A program made the translations under genes and the position numbers. A stretch of 64,000 nt of DNA from Thermotogota bacterium (GTDB lineage: Bacteria > Thermotogota > Thermotogae > Petrotogales > Petrotogaceae). Of the stretch, positions 46,682 to 55,311 are shown in pieces. The stretch spans positions 18,899 through 82,898 of the forward strand of contig JAKOZG010000013.1 of the NCBI GenBank assembly GCA_029780115.1. The letters are read 5' to 3'. The notes under the pieces were generated by a model. It made no database searches. It had not been told where the DNA came from and worked only from the letters and a program-made list of their open reading frames with translations. Within the stretch, counting starts at the first letter, position 1. Every line of letters starts with the position of its first letter.

Positions 46682-47628
46682 CGTGGATTCAAGCTATATT
46701 TACTGCATTAGCTTCTCCCTTATTTTATAAATTGACTATTCTTTCTGCTCTTCCTTTAGTTTTCGCTGGAATTGGAGGAGTATTCAGTGAAATAACCGGA
46801 GTTACAAACATAGCATTAGAAGGGATTATGAAACTCGGTGGTTTTGTAGCCGCTGTTTTTATTTTTTATACTGGAAATCCTTGGATTGGGTTACTTATGG
46901 GAATGATCGGTGGTTTAGTTTTAGCCTTTTTACATGCTTACGTTTCTATTGAATGGTCTGCAAACCAGATAGTCTCTGCAACTGCTCTTATTCTAATTGC
47001 GCAAGGTACTGTAGGATTCTTAATGAAACCAATATTTGGTCAAGAAGGTCAAACAGATTTTCTCACAAAAATTCCTATGATAAAAATAGAGCCTTTGAAA
47101 AAAGTTCCGTTTATAGGTGAAATATTTGGAGAATTGAGCGCCTTCTTTTACATTGCGATAGGTGTAATTATATTTTCATGGTTTTTGCTATATAAAACAC
47201 CTTTAGGTTTGAGGATGAGAGCTGTTGGAGAGAATCCTCAAGCCGCTGATACACTTGGTGTGAATGTAAAGGGGATCAGATACTTTGGAGTATTAATGAG
47301 TGGCGTACTTGCAGCATTGGGAGGAATGTACATAGCAATTGGAGATATAGGACAATTTCAAGAATTAATGCCTGCAGGCAAAGGTTTTATAGCTCTAGCT
47401 GCAATGATTCTGGGAAATTGGAATCCTGTAGGTACTATGTGGGCGGCTTTACTTTTTGGTGCAGCCGATGCTATGAATATTCAGCTACAAACCTTAATGG
47501 AACTTCCTTCAGAAACAAAAGCACTACTTAACTTGCTGCCTTTTGTTCTAACAATTGTAGTTGTTGGCGGTTTTATAGGAAAAACTAGAGCTCCAGCCGC
47601 AAGTGGAGTTCCATATGAAAAAGAATGA
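46678..47628 (+). CDS. Nucleoside ABC transporter permease, second (YufQ-like)
   Basis: Second permease of the nucleoside importer, 316 residues, with FSEITGVTNIALEGIMKLGG and GLRMRAVGENPQAADTLGVN as family features. Start is GTG at 46678, overlapping the upstream stop by 4 bp. The BMP protein, ATPase and both permeases make a complete importer. Confidence 0.92.
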   Translation: MTWIQAIFTALASPLFYKLTILSALPLVFAGIGGVFSEITGVTNIALEGIMKLGGFVAAVFIFYTGNPWIGLLMGMIGGLVLAFLHAYVSIEWSANQIVSATALILIAQGTVGFLMKPIFGQEGQTDFLTKIPMIKIEPLKKVPFIGEIFGELSAFFYIAIGVIIFSWFLLYKTPLGLRMRAVGENPQAADTLGVNVKGIRYFGVLMSGVLAALGGMYIAIGDIGQFQELMPAGKGFIALAAMILGNWNPVGTMWAALLFGAADAMNIQLQTLMELPSETKALLNLLPFVLTIVVVGGFIGKTRAPAASGVPYEKE

Positions 47629-47695
47629 TAAATTCTTCGATCATCATGTTTCAATTAACATGACTTTGAATAAAGCTTGGTAGGTTTGATCTAAA

Positions 47696-48355
47696 ATGAA
47701 CGATTATTTAGAACATTCATACTTCACAAATTATGATTTTTTGATAGGAATAGATGAAGCAGGTAGGGGTCCTCTTGCAGGACCTGTTTTTGTTGGTGCA
47801 GTAATTATTGATTCTCCGTCTGATCTCAAATTGTTGAGTACCTTGGGAAAAGATTCCAAATCATTAACTCCTAAAGAAAGAGAAAAAAGATATTTTCAAT
47901 TAAAGCGTAATTTTAAATGTTATAGTTATTTTTCTTCATCAAAGACAATTGATCAAACAAATATTTTAAAAGCTACACAAATTGCCATGTCAGAGTTATT
48001 AAAAAATATAATTAATGGAGGGACTTATAAATATTTTACCCTCGTCGACGGAAAATTTTTTAATTTGCCATTTCAATATGAATGCATTGTAAAAGGTGAT
48101 CAGAAATCTCATCTAATTGGAGCGGCCTCAATCATTGCAAAGTATGAGAGAGATCTCTACATGAACGACTTACATAATATATATCCTCAATATGATTTTG
48201 AAACAAACAAAGGTTATCCTACAAAGTACCACATAGAGAGTATAATGAAATATGGTATAATATCTGAGCATAGAAAAACTTTCAATCCTATAAAAAAATT
48301 TTTAAAAGAAGGAATTTTAAAAGTTTATTCAGAAAACAAAGATGAAAACATGTAA
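47696..48355 (+). CDS. rnhB: Ribonuclease HII
   Basis: Cleaves RNA of RNA/DNA hybrids and single ribonucleotides in DNA, 219 residues. The first catalytic motif is IGIDEAGRGPLAGPVFVGAV; further acidic catalytic residues follow around LVDGKF and YERDLYM. The ribosome site is weak (GGTAGG about 12 bp upstream). It follows the transporter by 67 bp, probably on the same transcript. Confidence 0.93.
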   Translation: MNDYLEHSYFTNYDFLIGIDEAGRGPLAGPVFVGAVIIDSPSDLKLLSTLGKDSKSLTPKEREKRYFQLKRNFKCYSYFSSSKTIDQTNILKATQIAMSELLKNIINGGTYKYFTLVDGKFFNLPFQYECIVKGDQKSHLIGAASIIAKYERDLYMNDLHNIYPQYDFETNKGYPTKYHIESIMKYGIISEHRKTFNPIKKFLKEGILKVYSENKDENM

Positions 48356-48419
48356 AATTACTAAGTTATAAAAGTTTTATATTTTCTAGTTATTACATCA
48401 TAGTATAGGAGGAACTTTC

Positions 48420-49424
48420 ATGAAAAAGAAAATAATTTTGTACTTGTTAGTCATTCTGTTTATTCCAACCTTATTTTTAGGTGAAATATTATACGAACCT
48501 CTAGATCAAGATGCTTTTGCACTTGTGAACAGCGAAAAGCTCAGTACTGAGTTGCTCAATTCTAGATCTCAAATCCTATACATTTTATTAGACTTAAAAA
48601 CCTCTTATCCTGACTTTTATAATGAATTAACTAATACTGCAACAGGTGTTGAGTTCTTGAATACCTATTTATTTGATCAAGCCATGAAGATTGTTAATGA
48701 AGTTCTTTTTGTACAATTTGTTGAACAAAAAGGTGTTGATCTCAACAGGAATGATATTAAAAAAACTATTGAATCCAAATTTTCAGAAACTTTTAAAGAA
48801 CTAGAAATTGAAGACGAAGAGATTGAAACATATCTTCTGTTTTTAGGGTACACTTCAAGAGTTAATTATATAGATGATGCTTTTTATTCAACCTTATACA
48901 TTAATTCAATATCAGCTCTGTATAATAAAATTATTGACGAAATAGAAATCTCTGAAGAAGAAATTAAAGCTGAATACGAAAAAAATAAATCTAACTACAT
49001 GTCTCCTCCTACTGCAGATATAAAAGTTTTAGTTTTTTCAAGTGAAGAAGAAGCTTCTTTTACTTATAGTAGAATAATTGATGGTTACTATACTTTTGAT
49101 GAAGTTTATCGACAGTCAGAAAATCCTTTGTTAACAATCAGAATAGACGACGACACTAATCCTTTGGTGAAAATTATAAAAAGTAATCCATCTGGATATG
49201 TTTTCGGGCCAGTTTTATATGACAGCTTCGAAGGTACCTATGCTTTGGTTAAAATCGAAAAAAAGAATCCAGCTCGTGTTTTGACATATGAAGAAGCAAA
49301 GCTTCAAATCATTTTTAACCTAAAAGACAAAAAGGCTCAAGAATATTTTGATAAAATTTTGCCAGAAGAATTTCAAGAATTTCAGAATAAATCAACTATA
49401 ATTATTAATTCATCATTGTTTTGA
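48420..49424 (+). CDS. Secreted PpiC/SurA-like peptidyl-prolyl isomerase or foldase
   Basis: An extracytoplasmic chaperone candidate, 334 residues. Signal peptide MKKKIILYLLVILFIPTLFLG, a SurA-N-like helical region (about 40-190, ending EISEEEIKAEYEKNKSNYM), then a short parvulin-like part (PPTADIKVLVFSSEEEA to about 290) with GPVLYD and YALVKIEKKNPARVLTYEEA. The parvulin domain is short and may be inactive. It could assist folding of outer-membrane or toga proteins. The ATG follows AGGAGG. Confidence 0.75.
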   Translation: MKKKIILYLLVILFIPTLFLGEILYEPLDQDAFALVNSEKLSTELLNSRSQILYILLDLKTSYPDFYNELTNTATGVEFLNTYLFDQAMKIVNEVLFVQFVEQKGVDLNRNDIKKTIESKFSETFKELEIEDEEIETYLLFLGYTSRVNYIDDAFYSTLYINSISALYNKIIDEIEISEEEIKAEYEKNKSNYMSPPTADIKVLVFSSEEEASFTYSRIIDGYYTFDEVYRQSENPLLTIRIDDDTNPLVKIIKSNPSGYVFGPVLYDSFEGTYALVKIEKKNPARVLTYEEAKLQIIFNLKDKKAQEYFDKILPEEFQEFQNKSTIIINSSLF

Positions 49425-49435
49425 GGTGATTCAAT

Positions 49436-49741
49436 ATGCAAAAAATTGACAAAGAAACAGTATTTAATTCTCTAAAAGAAGTATACGATATAGAAATTGG
49501 TTTTGACATAGTCTCTTTAGGATTAGTATACAATGTCGAAGTTGATGATAACAACAATGTACATATATTATTGACCATGACTACTCCAATGTGTCCTTTA
49601 ATTGGTTTAATTATAGAAAATGTTAAGGAAAAAGTTAAGGGACTTGAAAATGTAAATGATGTAGAAGTCGAACTTACTTTTGATCCTCCTTGGGATCCTT
49701 CAATGGCTAGTGATGAAGTGAGAATGTTGTTAGGATTGTGA
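49436..49741 (+). CDS. DUF59/MIP18-family (SufT-like) iron-sulfur assembly protein
   Basis: A 101-residue protein of the MIP18/SufT family linked to Fe-S cluster maturation. The typical DIEIGFDIVSLGLVYNVEV start, the Cys in TMTTPMCPLIGLI and the closing LTFDPPWDPSMASDEVR are all present. Start ATG follows GAGGTGA. It is close to prmC and the foldase gene in one unit. Confidence 0.88.
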   Translation: MQKIDKETVFNSLKEVYDIEIGFDIVSLGLVYNVEVDDNNNVHILLTMTTPMCPLIGLIIENVKEKVKGLENVNDVEVELTFDPPWDPSMASDEVRMLLGL

Positions 49742-49745
49742 TAAA

Positions 49746-50552
49746 ATGAAGCTAATTGAATTAATCTCTAGATTGAAAGAGGAGGCAAAAGTCTCCTCTT
49801 TTGACATTTTAAAAGTTCTTTCTCAAATAGAAGAAAAAGATATTTCTTTTTACTTAAAAGATAATGATATTGAAATAATCACAAAAACAGTTGAAAAAAT
49901 GGAAAAATATTATCTAGAAGAATATCCTCTTGAATATTTAACAAACAAAGTAAGCTTTTTAGGATTGGATTTTTATGTTGACGAAAATGTTCTAATTCCA
50001 AGAATAGAAACAGAGGATCTCGTACTTCTGGCCATTGAATTAATAAAATCAAAAAAAATTAACAATGTATTAGATGTAGGAACAGGATCTGGCGTTATTG
50101 CTATTACAATAAAAAAGAACCTCCCACACGTAAACGTATGGGCAACTGACATCTCTCCAAGTGCGTTGGAAATAGCCAAAAAAAACGCCAAAAAAATAGG
50201 GGTTTTTATTAATTTTAAGCAGGGAGCCTTTATCGAACCTATAATTGAAGATTTATCAAAAATAGAGCTAATAATATCAAATCCACCATACGTCGAAACT
50301 ACATACATAAATAAGTCCAAACAGTTAAAATACGAACCAAGAATCGCTCTAGATGGTGGAGTCGATGGTTTAGAATTTTTTAGAAAGTTAACACTTTATT
50401 CAGATAACCTAAAAGATAAAACATTGCTTTTTGAAACAAATGAATTTAATTCCACTCAAGCATCCAAAATCTTATCACAAATTGGTAAAACAAAAATTTT
50501 ACAAGACTCATTCGGTAAGGAACGTTTTATTTTAGTTTCTAATCTTGATTGA
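49746..50552 (+). CDS. prmC: Peptide chain release factor N5-glutamine methyltransferase
   Basis: SAM-dependent methyltransferase modifying the GGQ Gln of RF1/RF2, 268 residues. The N-terminal helical domain is followed by NVLDVGTGSGVIAITI (SAM site) and the catalytic SNPPYVE motif. prfA is not adjacent here. The ATG starts 4 bp after the SufT-like stop. The 3' end overlaps the convergent gene by 14 bp. Confidence 0.93.
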   Translation: MKLIELISRLKEEAKVSSFDILKVLSQIEEKDISFYLKDNDIEIITKTVEKMEKYYLEEYPLEYLTNKVSFLGLDFYVDENVLIPRIETEDLVLLAIELIKSKKINNVLDVGTGSGVIAITIKKNLPHVNVWATDISPSALEIAKKNAKKIGVFINFKQGAFIEPIIEDLSKIELIISNPPYVETTYINKSKQLKYEPRIALDGGVDGLEFFRKLTLYSDNLKDKTLLFETNEFNSTQASKILSQIGKTKILQDSFGKERFILVSNLD

Positions 50553-51312
50553 ACAAACTTAAAACCAACATTATTTCTCCTACCCCTATTTTAAGTTCTT
50601 TTCCTATCTCCTGAGGTGAAAGACCTTGTTCATATAATTCAATAATTTTTTCTTTCTTCTCAGAGCTTCTATTGGCATTAAATCTGTTTACATTAACAAT
50701 AGATCCTTCTACATTTTCATTAAAAACACTTTCTTGCTTCTCTTCTTTTTTTTCTTCTATTACTTTTCTTTCTGATAATTTGTTTTTGATTGTTAGTTCT
50801 TCTTCAGGGGTCAATTTTTGCAAATGACTATAAATCTGCAACTCTGTTTCTCTATTAATAAAATTTATCAAATCTTTTGTTTCTACTTTGATTTCTCGAG
50901 ACAACTCATAAACTCGCTTTCCCTTTCCAAAATTTTTTACATTCTTTTCAGCTCGCTTTTGAACGTTTATATTAGCAGGAGAATCTATATTCCGTTGTTT
51001 TTCTAACCTTTCTTCTCTTTTTTGCTCACTCAATTTGCTTTCAAGGTCGGAAAGCAAAGAATAAGTTTTCATGTAAGCTTCGTCAAGATCTTGAAGTAAC
51101 TGGTCAACTATCTCTATTTTATTATCCAAAGCCCTTAATCTTGTCGAAGTAATCTTTTGAAATCGAGCTAAAAAGATATTACCATCTTCGGTAACATCTT
51201 GTTGATTTTTAATTTGATTTTCTTGAACTGTTTTAACAAACTTAAACAAAAAAAATATATTTATTAAAGATAAAGCTATTGAAACAATAACCAAGATATA
51301 TAATATTACCAA
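50539..51312 (-). CDS. Membrane-anchored coiled-coil protein with IF2_N-like and HTH-like domains
   Basis: 257 residues, not assigned to a named family. Order: an N-terminal membrane helix (about 3-25), a helical region with heptads (about 50-125), a segment closely resembling the N-terminal domain of IF-2 (KRVYELSREIKVETKDLINF followed by LTPEEELTIKNKL, about 133-180), a Glu/Lys-rich linker, and a C-terminal helix-turn-helix-like stretch (IIELYEQGLSPQEIGKELKI). Start is TTG at 51310-51312 with AAAGGAGAG upstream. The domain combination is unusual. Confidence 0.7.
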   Translation of the reverse strand: MVILYILVIVSIALSLINIFFLFKFVKTVQENQIKNQQDVTEDGNIFLARFQKITSTRLRALDNKIEIVDQLLQDLDEAYMKTYSLLSDLESKLSEQKREERLEKQRNIDSPANINVQKRAEKNVKNFGKGKRVYELSREIKVETKDLINFINRETELQIYSHLQKLTPEEELTIKNKLSERKVIEEKKEEKQESVFNENVEGSIVNVNRFNANRSSEKKEKIIELYEQGLSPQEIGKELKIGVGEIMLVLSLFNQD

Positions 51313-51341
51313 AAGACTCTCTCCTTTGGCTATTTAATACT

Positions 51342-51956
51342 TTATTCAACAACAAACTTTACAGTAGGATATGAACGTGCTCCAAAATATGAATAAGCAA
51401 TGGTGTTTTGTTCAATGTAATTTGGAGTGGGCTCTACACTCACAACTTCCCATTCTTCTGGAAAATGTATTGTCACAATAACATTCTCATTTTCACCACT
51501 TAAAAGTTGATTTGGCAATGAAAACTCAATCATTCCATCATCGTTTTTCACTACGAAACCTTTCAATCTTACTGTCTCATCTACATAAATAAATGGATAG
51601 TTTGAGTGAACACTAGAATCATATGATAGTACTTCAAAATCTCTTGGTATCTGCTTTTCCAAATTCTGTAAAGTTTCTTGAAACATTTTTAGTTTCTCTT
51701 CATCTGGTGTATTAAAACTTGAAACCAGAGTGTTAAAATCTTTTTCGCGTTCTACTTGTATATCGACTTTGGTATTAAAATCTAAACTGAGATCATCATA
51801 AATGTTAAAATCAATCACTCTTGATACGACATTAAATTTAGGTCTCATATTCCTGTACATAAAAAATTGAAAAATAGACAACCCTAAAAAAAATATTATA
51901 GTAATAACTATGAAATTGAAATTCTTGTTTTTTTGCTTCTTCTCAGTTTCTGCCAT
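51342..51956 (-). CDS. Hypothetical single-pass membrane protein (204 aa)
   Basis: Not recognised. A short Lys-rich cytoplasmic N-terminus, one membrane helix (about 14-33, FIVITIIFFLGLSIFQFFMY), and a beta-rich extracytoplasmic domain. The ATG at 51954-51956 follows AGGAGG. It lies between cysC and the IF2_N-like protein, with gaps of about 30 bp on both sides. Confidence 0.7.
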   Translation of the reverse strand: MAETEKKQKNKNFNFIVITIIFFLGLSIFQFFMYRNMRPKFNVVSRVIDFNIYDDLSLDFNTKVDIQVEREKDFNTLVSSFNTPDEEKLKMFQETLQNLEKQIPRDFEVLSYDSSVHSNYPFIYVDETVRLKGFVVKNDDGMIEFSLPNQLLSGENENVIVTIHFPEEWEVVSVEPTPNYIEQNTIAYSYFGARSYPTVKFVVE

Positions 51957-51985
51957 AAATTACCTCCTAATTATCTCACTTTATA

Positions 51986-52594
51986 CTATATTAAAATTCC
52001 ATGATTTTCTAAATATGCTAAAACTTTGTTAACTGATTGCTCTACACTCTCTTTATCAGTTTCTAAGATGAGTTCGGGATTGTCGGGTTCTTCGTATGGA
52101 GCTGAAATACCTGTAAAATCTTTTACTTCACCTCTCAGAGCCTTTTCGTACATTCCTTTTGGATCTCTTTGCTTTAGTACCGATATAGGGCATTTAACGT
52201 AAACTTCTATAAATTCACCCTTTTTTACTAAATTTCTAACCTTGTCTCTATCTTTCTTGTAAGGAGAGATAAAGGCTGTTAAGGCAATTAATCCTGCATC
52301 TGAAAATAATTTGGCAACTTCTCCAATTCTTCTAATATTTTCCTCCCTGTCTTCTGGTGAAAAGCCTAAATCTTTATTTAAGCCGTGCCTGATATTATCC
52401 CCATCTAAAACATACGCAAGTTTCCCTTTTTCAAAAAGCCTTCTTTCAACTTCACAAGCTATCGTTGACTTTCCTGAAGCTGATAATCCTGTGAACCAAA
52501 CAATTACACCTTTTTGTCCTAAAAGTCTTTCTCTATCTTCTTTTTTTACTTTGCCTTCATGCCAAAATACATTTTTTGGTTTACTTTGATCCAA
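51986..52594 (-). CDS. cysC: Adenylyl-sulfate kinase
   Basis: APS kinase, which phosphorylates adenosine 5'-phosphosulfate to PAPS, 202 residues. Walker A lies in WFTGLSASGKSTIA (about 32-45), followed by DGDNIRHGLNKDLGFSPEDR and FISPYKKDRDKVR, all family signatures, and DFTGISAPYEEP near the end. Start is TTG at 52592-52594 with GGAGG upstream. No sulfate adenylyltransferase is nearby, so its role (PAPS for sulfotransferases, or otherwise) is open. Confidence 0.92.
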   Translation of the reverse strand: MDQSKPKNVFWHEGKVKKEDRERLLGQKGVIVWFTGLSASGKSTIACEVERRLFEKGKLAYVLDGDNIRHGLNKDLGFSPEDREENIRRIGEVAKLFSDAGLIALTAFISPYKKDRDKVRNLVKKGEFIEVYVKCPISVLKQRDPKGMYEKALRGEVKDFTGISAPYEEPDNPELILETDKESVEQSVNKVLAYLENHGILI

Positions 52595-53065
52595 TGTAAT
52601 ACCTCCATCAGTAAATTTAATTTTTCTTAAAAGCTTGATTTTTAGAAATTTTTTGACTTAAAAGCGAGTTGAGAGGGCTTCGCCCTGTAACCCTTTCAAA
52701 TTATCTTAGATTTTAATTTAAATCAATTTTTAGAAATTTCTTGACTTAATAGAGAGTTGAGAGGGCTTCGCCCTGTAACCCTTTCAAATTATCTTAGATT
52801 TTAATTTAAATCAATTTTTAGAAATTTCTTGACTTAATAGAGAGTTGAAAGGGCTTCGCCCTGTAACTTGCTAAGAATTCCAGATTTTTATATTTCTATA
52901 TATTATACCAAATATTTTAATTTTATTCAGTTTTCATTAACGTTTTTACTATTTTGAAATTCCTTGATTTTTTCTTACTTTTTGTGCTATACTTTTTTCG
53001 AAAGAAGGTATCTTGTCTTGCCTTCTAAAAAACCACCTACCATCTAACTTTCAAAAAGGATGTTG
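52595..53065. other. Intergenic region occupied largely by tandem repeats
   Basis: About 470 bp between divergent cysC and the ZIP gene. 52638-52868 is an 88-bp tandem repeat; the remainder is AT-rich. No gene-sized open frame has a ribosome site. Confidence 0.6.
52638..52868. repeat. 88-bp tandem repeat, about 2.6 copies
   Basis: Copies start at 52638, 52726 and 52814 (each with ATTTTTAGAAATT), a constant period of 88 bp. Each copy holds a GC hairpin AGGGC-TTC-GCCCT followed by TGTAACCC and an AT-rich spacer. Copies 2 and 3 are nearly identical; copy 1 differs at a few bases, and copy 3 is truncated after about 55 bp. A related hairpin core occurs alone at 62074-62094. Confidence 0.85.
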
Positions 53066-53830
53066 ATGCCATTGTCTGATCTACGAATATGGTTATACGG
53101 AACACTCGCAAGTCTTATTGCAGGATTAGCAACAGTAATTGGTGCCATTCCAGTTTTATTCATGAAAAAAGAATTGAGCCAAAAAAATATGGACCTTCTT
53201 TTAGGATTTGCAGCGGGGGTTATGCTTGCTGCCACTATGTTTTCACTCATACTTCCTTCGCTAGATTTAGGTGGAATAGTTATAACAATCATAGGAATTC
53301 TAGCAGGAGCAATTGTTATAGATTTGTTTGATAGATTTTCGCCGCATGAACATTTTTTAAAAGGTCATGAGGGACCTGACGCAGTAAAACTTAAAAAAAT
53401 TTGGCTTTTTGTTATTGCGATAACTCTTCATAATTTTCCTGAAGGAATGGCTGTAGGAGTCAGTTTTGGTGGGGGTATGATCTCTAATGGAATTTCAATT
53501 GCAATTGCTATAGGTTTACAAAACATACCTGAGGGAACAGCAACTGCATTTTCATTCCTTCAAGCAAATTATAGTAAAAAGCAAAGCTTTTTTTGGACAC
53601 TTTTAACAGGACTTGTGGAACCTCTTGGAGGTTTGTTGGGAGCTTCTCTAGTAGTTCTTATGGAACCTCTTCTACCTTTTTTCCTTTCATTTGCAGCAGG
53701 CGCTATGCTTTATGTCATAAGTGATGAAATAATTCCTGAAACACATTCACACGGGAATGAAGAAATTGCGACATTTTCTTTAATCTTTGGCTTTTTGTTA
53801 ATGTTGGCACTTGATGTGGCTTTTGGATAA
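53066..53830 (+). CDS. ZIP-family metal transporter
   Basis: Divalent metal (zinc or iron) importer of the ZIP family, about 254 residues and eight hydrophobic helices. The metal-binding helix motifs HNFPEGMAVGV and GLQNIPEGTATAF are intact, and a His-containing loop (SPHEHFLKGHEG) lies between helices 3 and 4. The ATG at 53066 is favoured because AAGGA lies 5 bp upstream; an ATG at 53060 overlaps that site. Confidence 0.9.
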   Translation: MPLSDLRIWLYGTLASLIAGLATVIGAIPVLFMKKELSQKNMDLLLGFAAGVMLAATMFSLILPSLDLGGIVITIIGILAGAIVIDLFDRFSPHEHFLKGHEGPDAVKLKKIWLFVIAITLHNFPEGMAVGVSFGGGMISNGISIAIAIGLQNIPEGTATAFSFLQANYSKKQSFFWTLLTGLVEPLGGLLGASLVVLMEPLLPFFLSFAAGAMLYVISDEIIPETHSHGNEEIATFSLIFGFLLMLALDVAFG

Positions 53831-53840
53831 TTTGTGTACA

Positions 53841-55307
53841 TTAGAAAACTAAATCACTTTTTCCTCTTTGTTTCGCTGCATACAACTTTTTATCAGCTTC
53901 ATCAAAAAGTTCATTAATATTATTACTATCTCCATAACTAACACCAGCAGAAAATGTGCAATTAGTTTCTGAATAAAATTGGTCCAGTAATCGCTTTACA
54001 ATATCGACAACATTTTCACGAGAAACATCATGCAATATTACAACAAACTCATCTCCACCATATCTAAATATTCTATCAGTTTTCCTTAAACTTTTTTTGG
54101 CTATATTTGCAAAAATTTTCAAAATTTCATCACCTTTTTGATGCCCATATTTGTCATTAATTTCTTTGAAATTATCCAAATCAATGATTACTACAGCAAT
54201 TTTCTGATTCTTTTGATAACTCAAAGAAGAAATGTATTTTTCATAACCCCTTCTATTTCCAATTTTGGTAAGCATGTCTAATTCTGCTTCTTCTTTTAAC
54301 AAATTTAAAGAAATTTTATTTTGCCATATTATGGCACTTTGTTTTGCAAAGTAATCTAAAATTTCTAACTGCTCCTCTGTTATGGATTTCCCATCGTATC
54401 TGTTATCACACAAATAAAAAGCAAAGTTTTCTTGTGAAATCTTTAAAGGAGAAAACGCAACTTCTCCTCGCAAATCTAAAGCTGTGACTAATGTCTGATC
54501 GAGATTGCTGACAGGTAGTTTAATTGTAACATTATTTTCAAATGCTTTTCTTAAAAGTTGGTTTTTCATTATTAATCTTTTCTTTATAGAAACTGATTTT
54601 ATCTTTTTTTCTAAATTCGAAAAGTATTCTTTATTATTTGTATATTCCTGTAAATAAGGCAAAATATCTATCTCTAAAGTTTCAAAGGCTTCATATGTGT
54701 TATTTGCTTCAATCTCGTCAACAGGACCTAAAGCTCTATGTACTTTAAAATTAGTGCCATCTTCTTTAAATAATACTGCCCTGTTAAAAGCTCCAGCAAA
54801 TCCACCAGTTATACCTGTCATCGAGGCATAAATCATCTCATCTACTGAGGTCTCTATATCGTAACTTTTTTCAAGGATGATTTTTGAAGTTTTGAAAACG
54901 CTTCCTAATTTTGAAGCGTTTAAAAATAAATCAGTTAAAATAACTGATATTATTGGTTTTGATCGTTTGATAATTTCATATATTAAATAGACTTCATCTT
55001 TTATTAAAACTTCGAAGGGTAAAACCACCTTTCCTTTTTCTCCTGAAATTTCTAAAATAATTCTTTGTTTATGAATATCTACCATTTCTTCGATATTTTT
55101 AATTTCAAATATTCGAAAAGAACCACAAATTTTTAAAAATTTGTACAAATTACAAGGAACCATTTTAGGATCTTCGTGAATTTTTATGCTAACTTCAATG
55201 ACATAGAGAAAAATGTCGCAAAACCTGGTCAACACATATGTAAGACCAGGATTTATATATGCTCTTCTTATATTTTTCATGTATTTTTCAGGAAGTTCTC
55301 TTTTCAT
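53841..55307 (-). CDS. GGDEF-domain diguanylate cyclase
   Basis: A probable c-di-GMP synthase, 488 residues. The C-terminal GGDEF domain (about 325-488) holds an intact RYGGDEFVVILHD active site, and the RKTD motif five residues before it is a complete inhibitory I-site. The first ~320 residues form a sensor region, possibly with a GAF-like part at about 170-320; no membrane helix is visible. The ATG lies 5 bp after the korA stop, within one transcript. The protein may respond to a cytosolic signal. Confidence 0.88.
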   Translation of the reverse strand: MKRELPEKYMKNIRRAYINPGLTYVLTRFCDIFLYVIEVSIKIHEDPKMVPCNLYKFLKICGSFRIFEIKNIEEMVDIHKQRIILEISGEKGKVVLPFEVLIKDEVYLIYEIIKRSKPIISVILTDLFLNASKLGSVFKTSKIILEKSYDIETSVDEMIYASMTGITGGFAGAFNRAVLFKEDGTNFKVHRALGPVDEIEANNTYEAFETLEIDILPYLQEYTNNKEYFSNLEKKIKSVSIKKRLIMKNQLLRKAFENNVTIKLPVSNLDQTLVTALDLRGEVAFSPLKISQENFAFYLCDNRYDGKSITEEQLEILDYFAKQSAIIWQNKISLNLLKEEAELDMLTKIGNRRGYEKYISSLSYQKNQKIAVVIIDLDNFKEINDKYGHQKGDEILKIFANIAKKSLRKTDRIFRYGGDEFVVILHDVSRENVVDIVKRLLDQFYSETNCTFSAGVSYGDSNNINELFDEADKKLYAAKQRGKSDLVF

Positions 55308-55311
55308 TTTC

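Noticed and set aside
52638..52868. Possible CRISPR array
   Set aside because: The whole 88-bp unit repeats, with no short direct repeats separated by unique spacers, and only about 2.6 copies are present.
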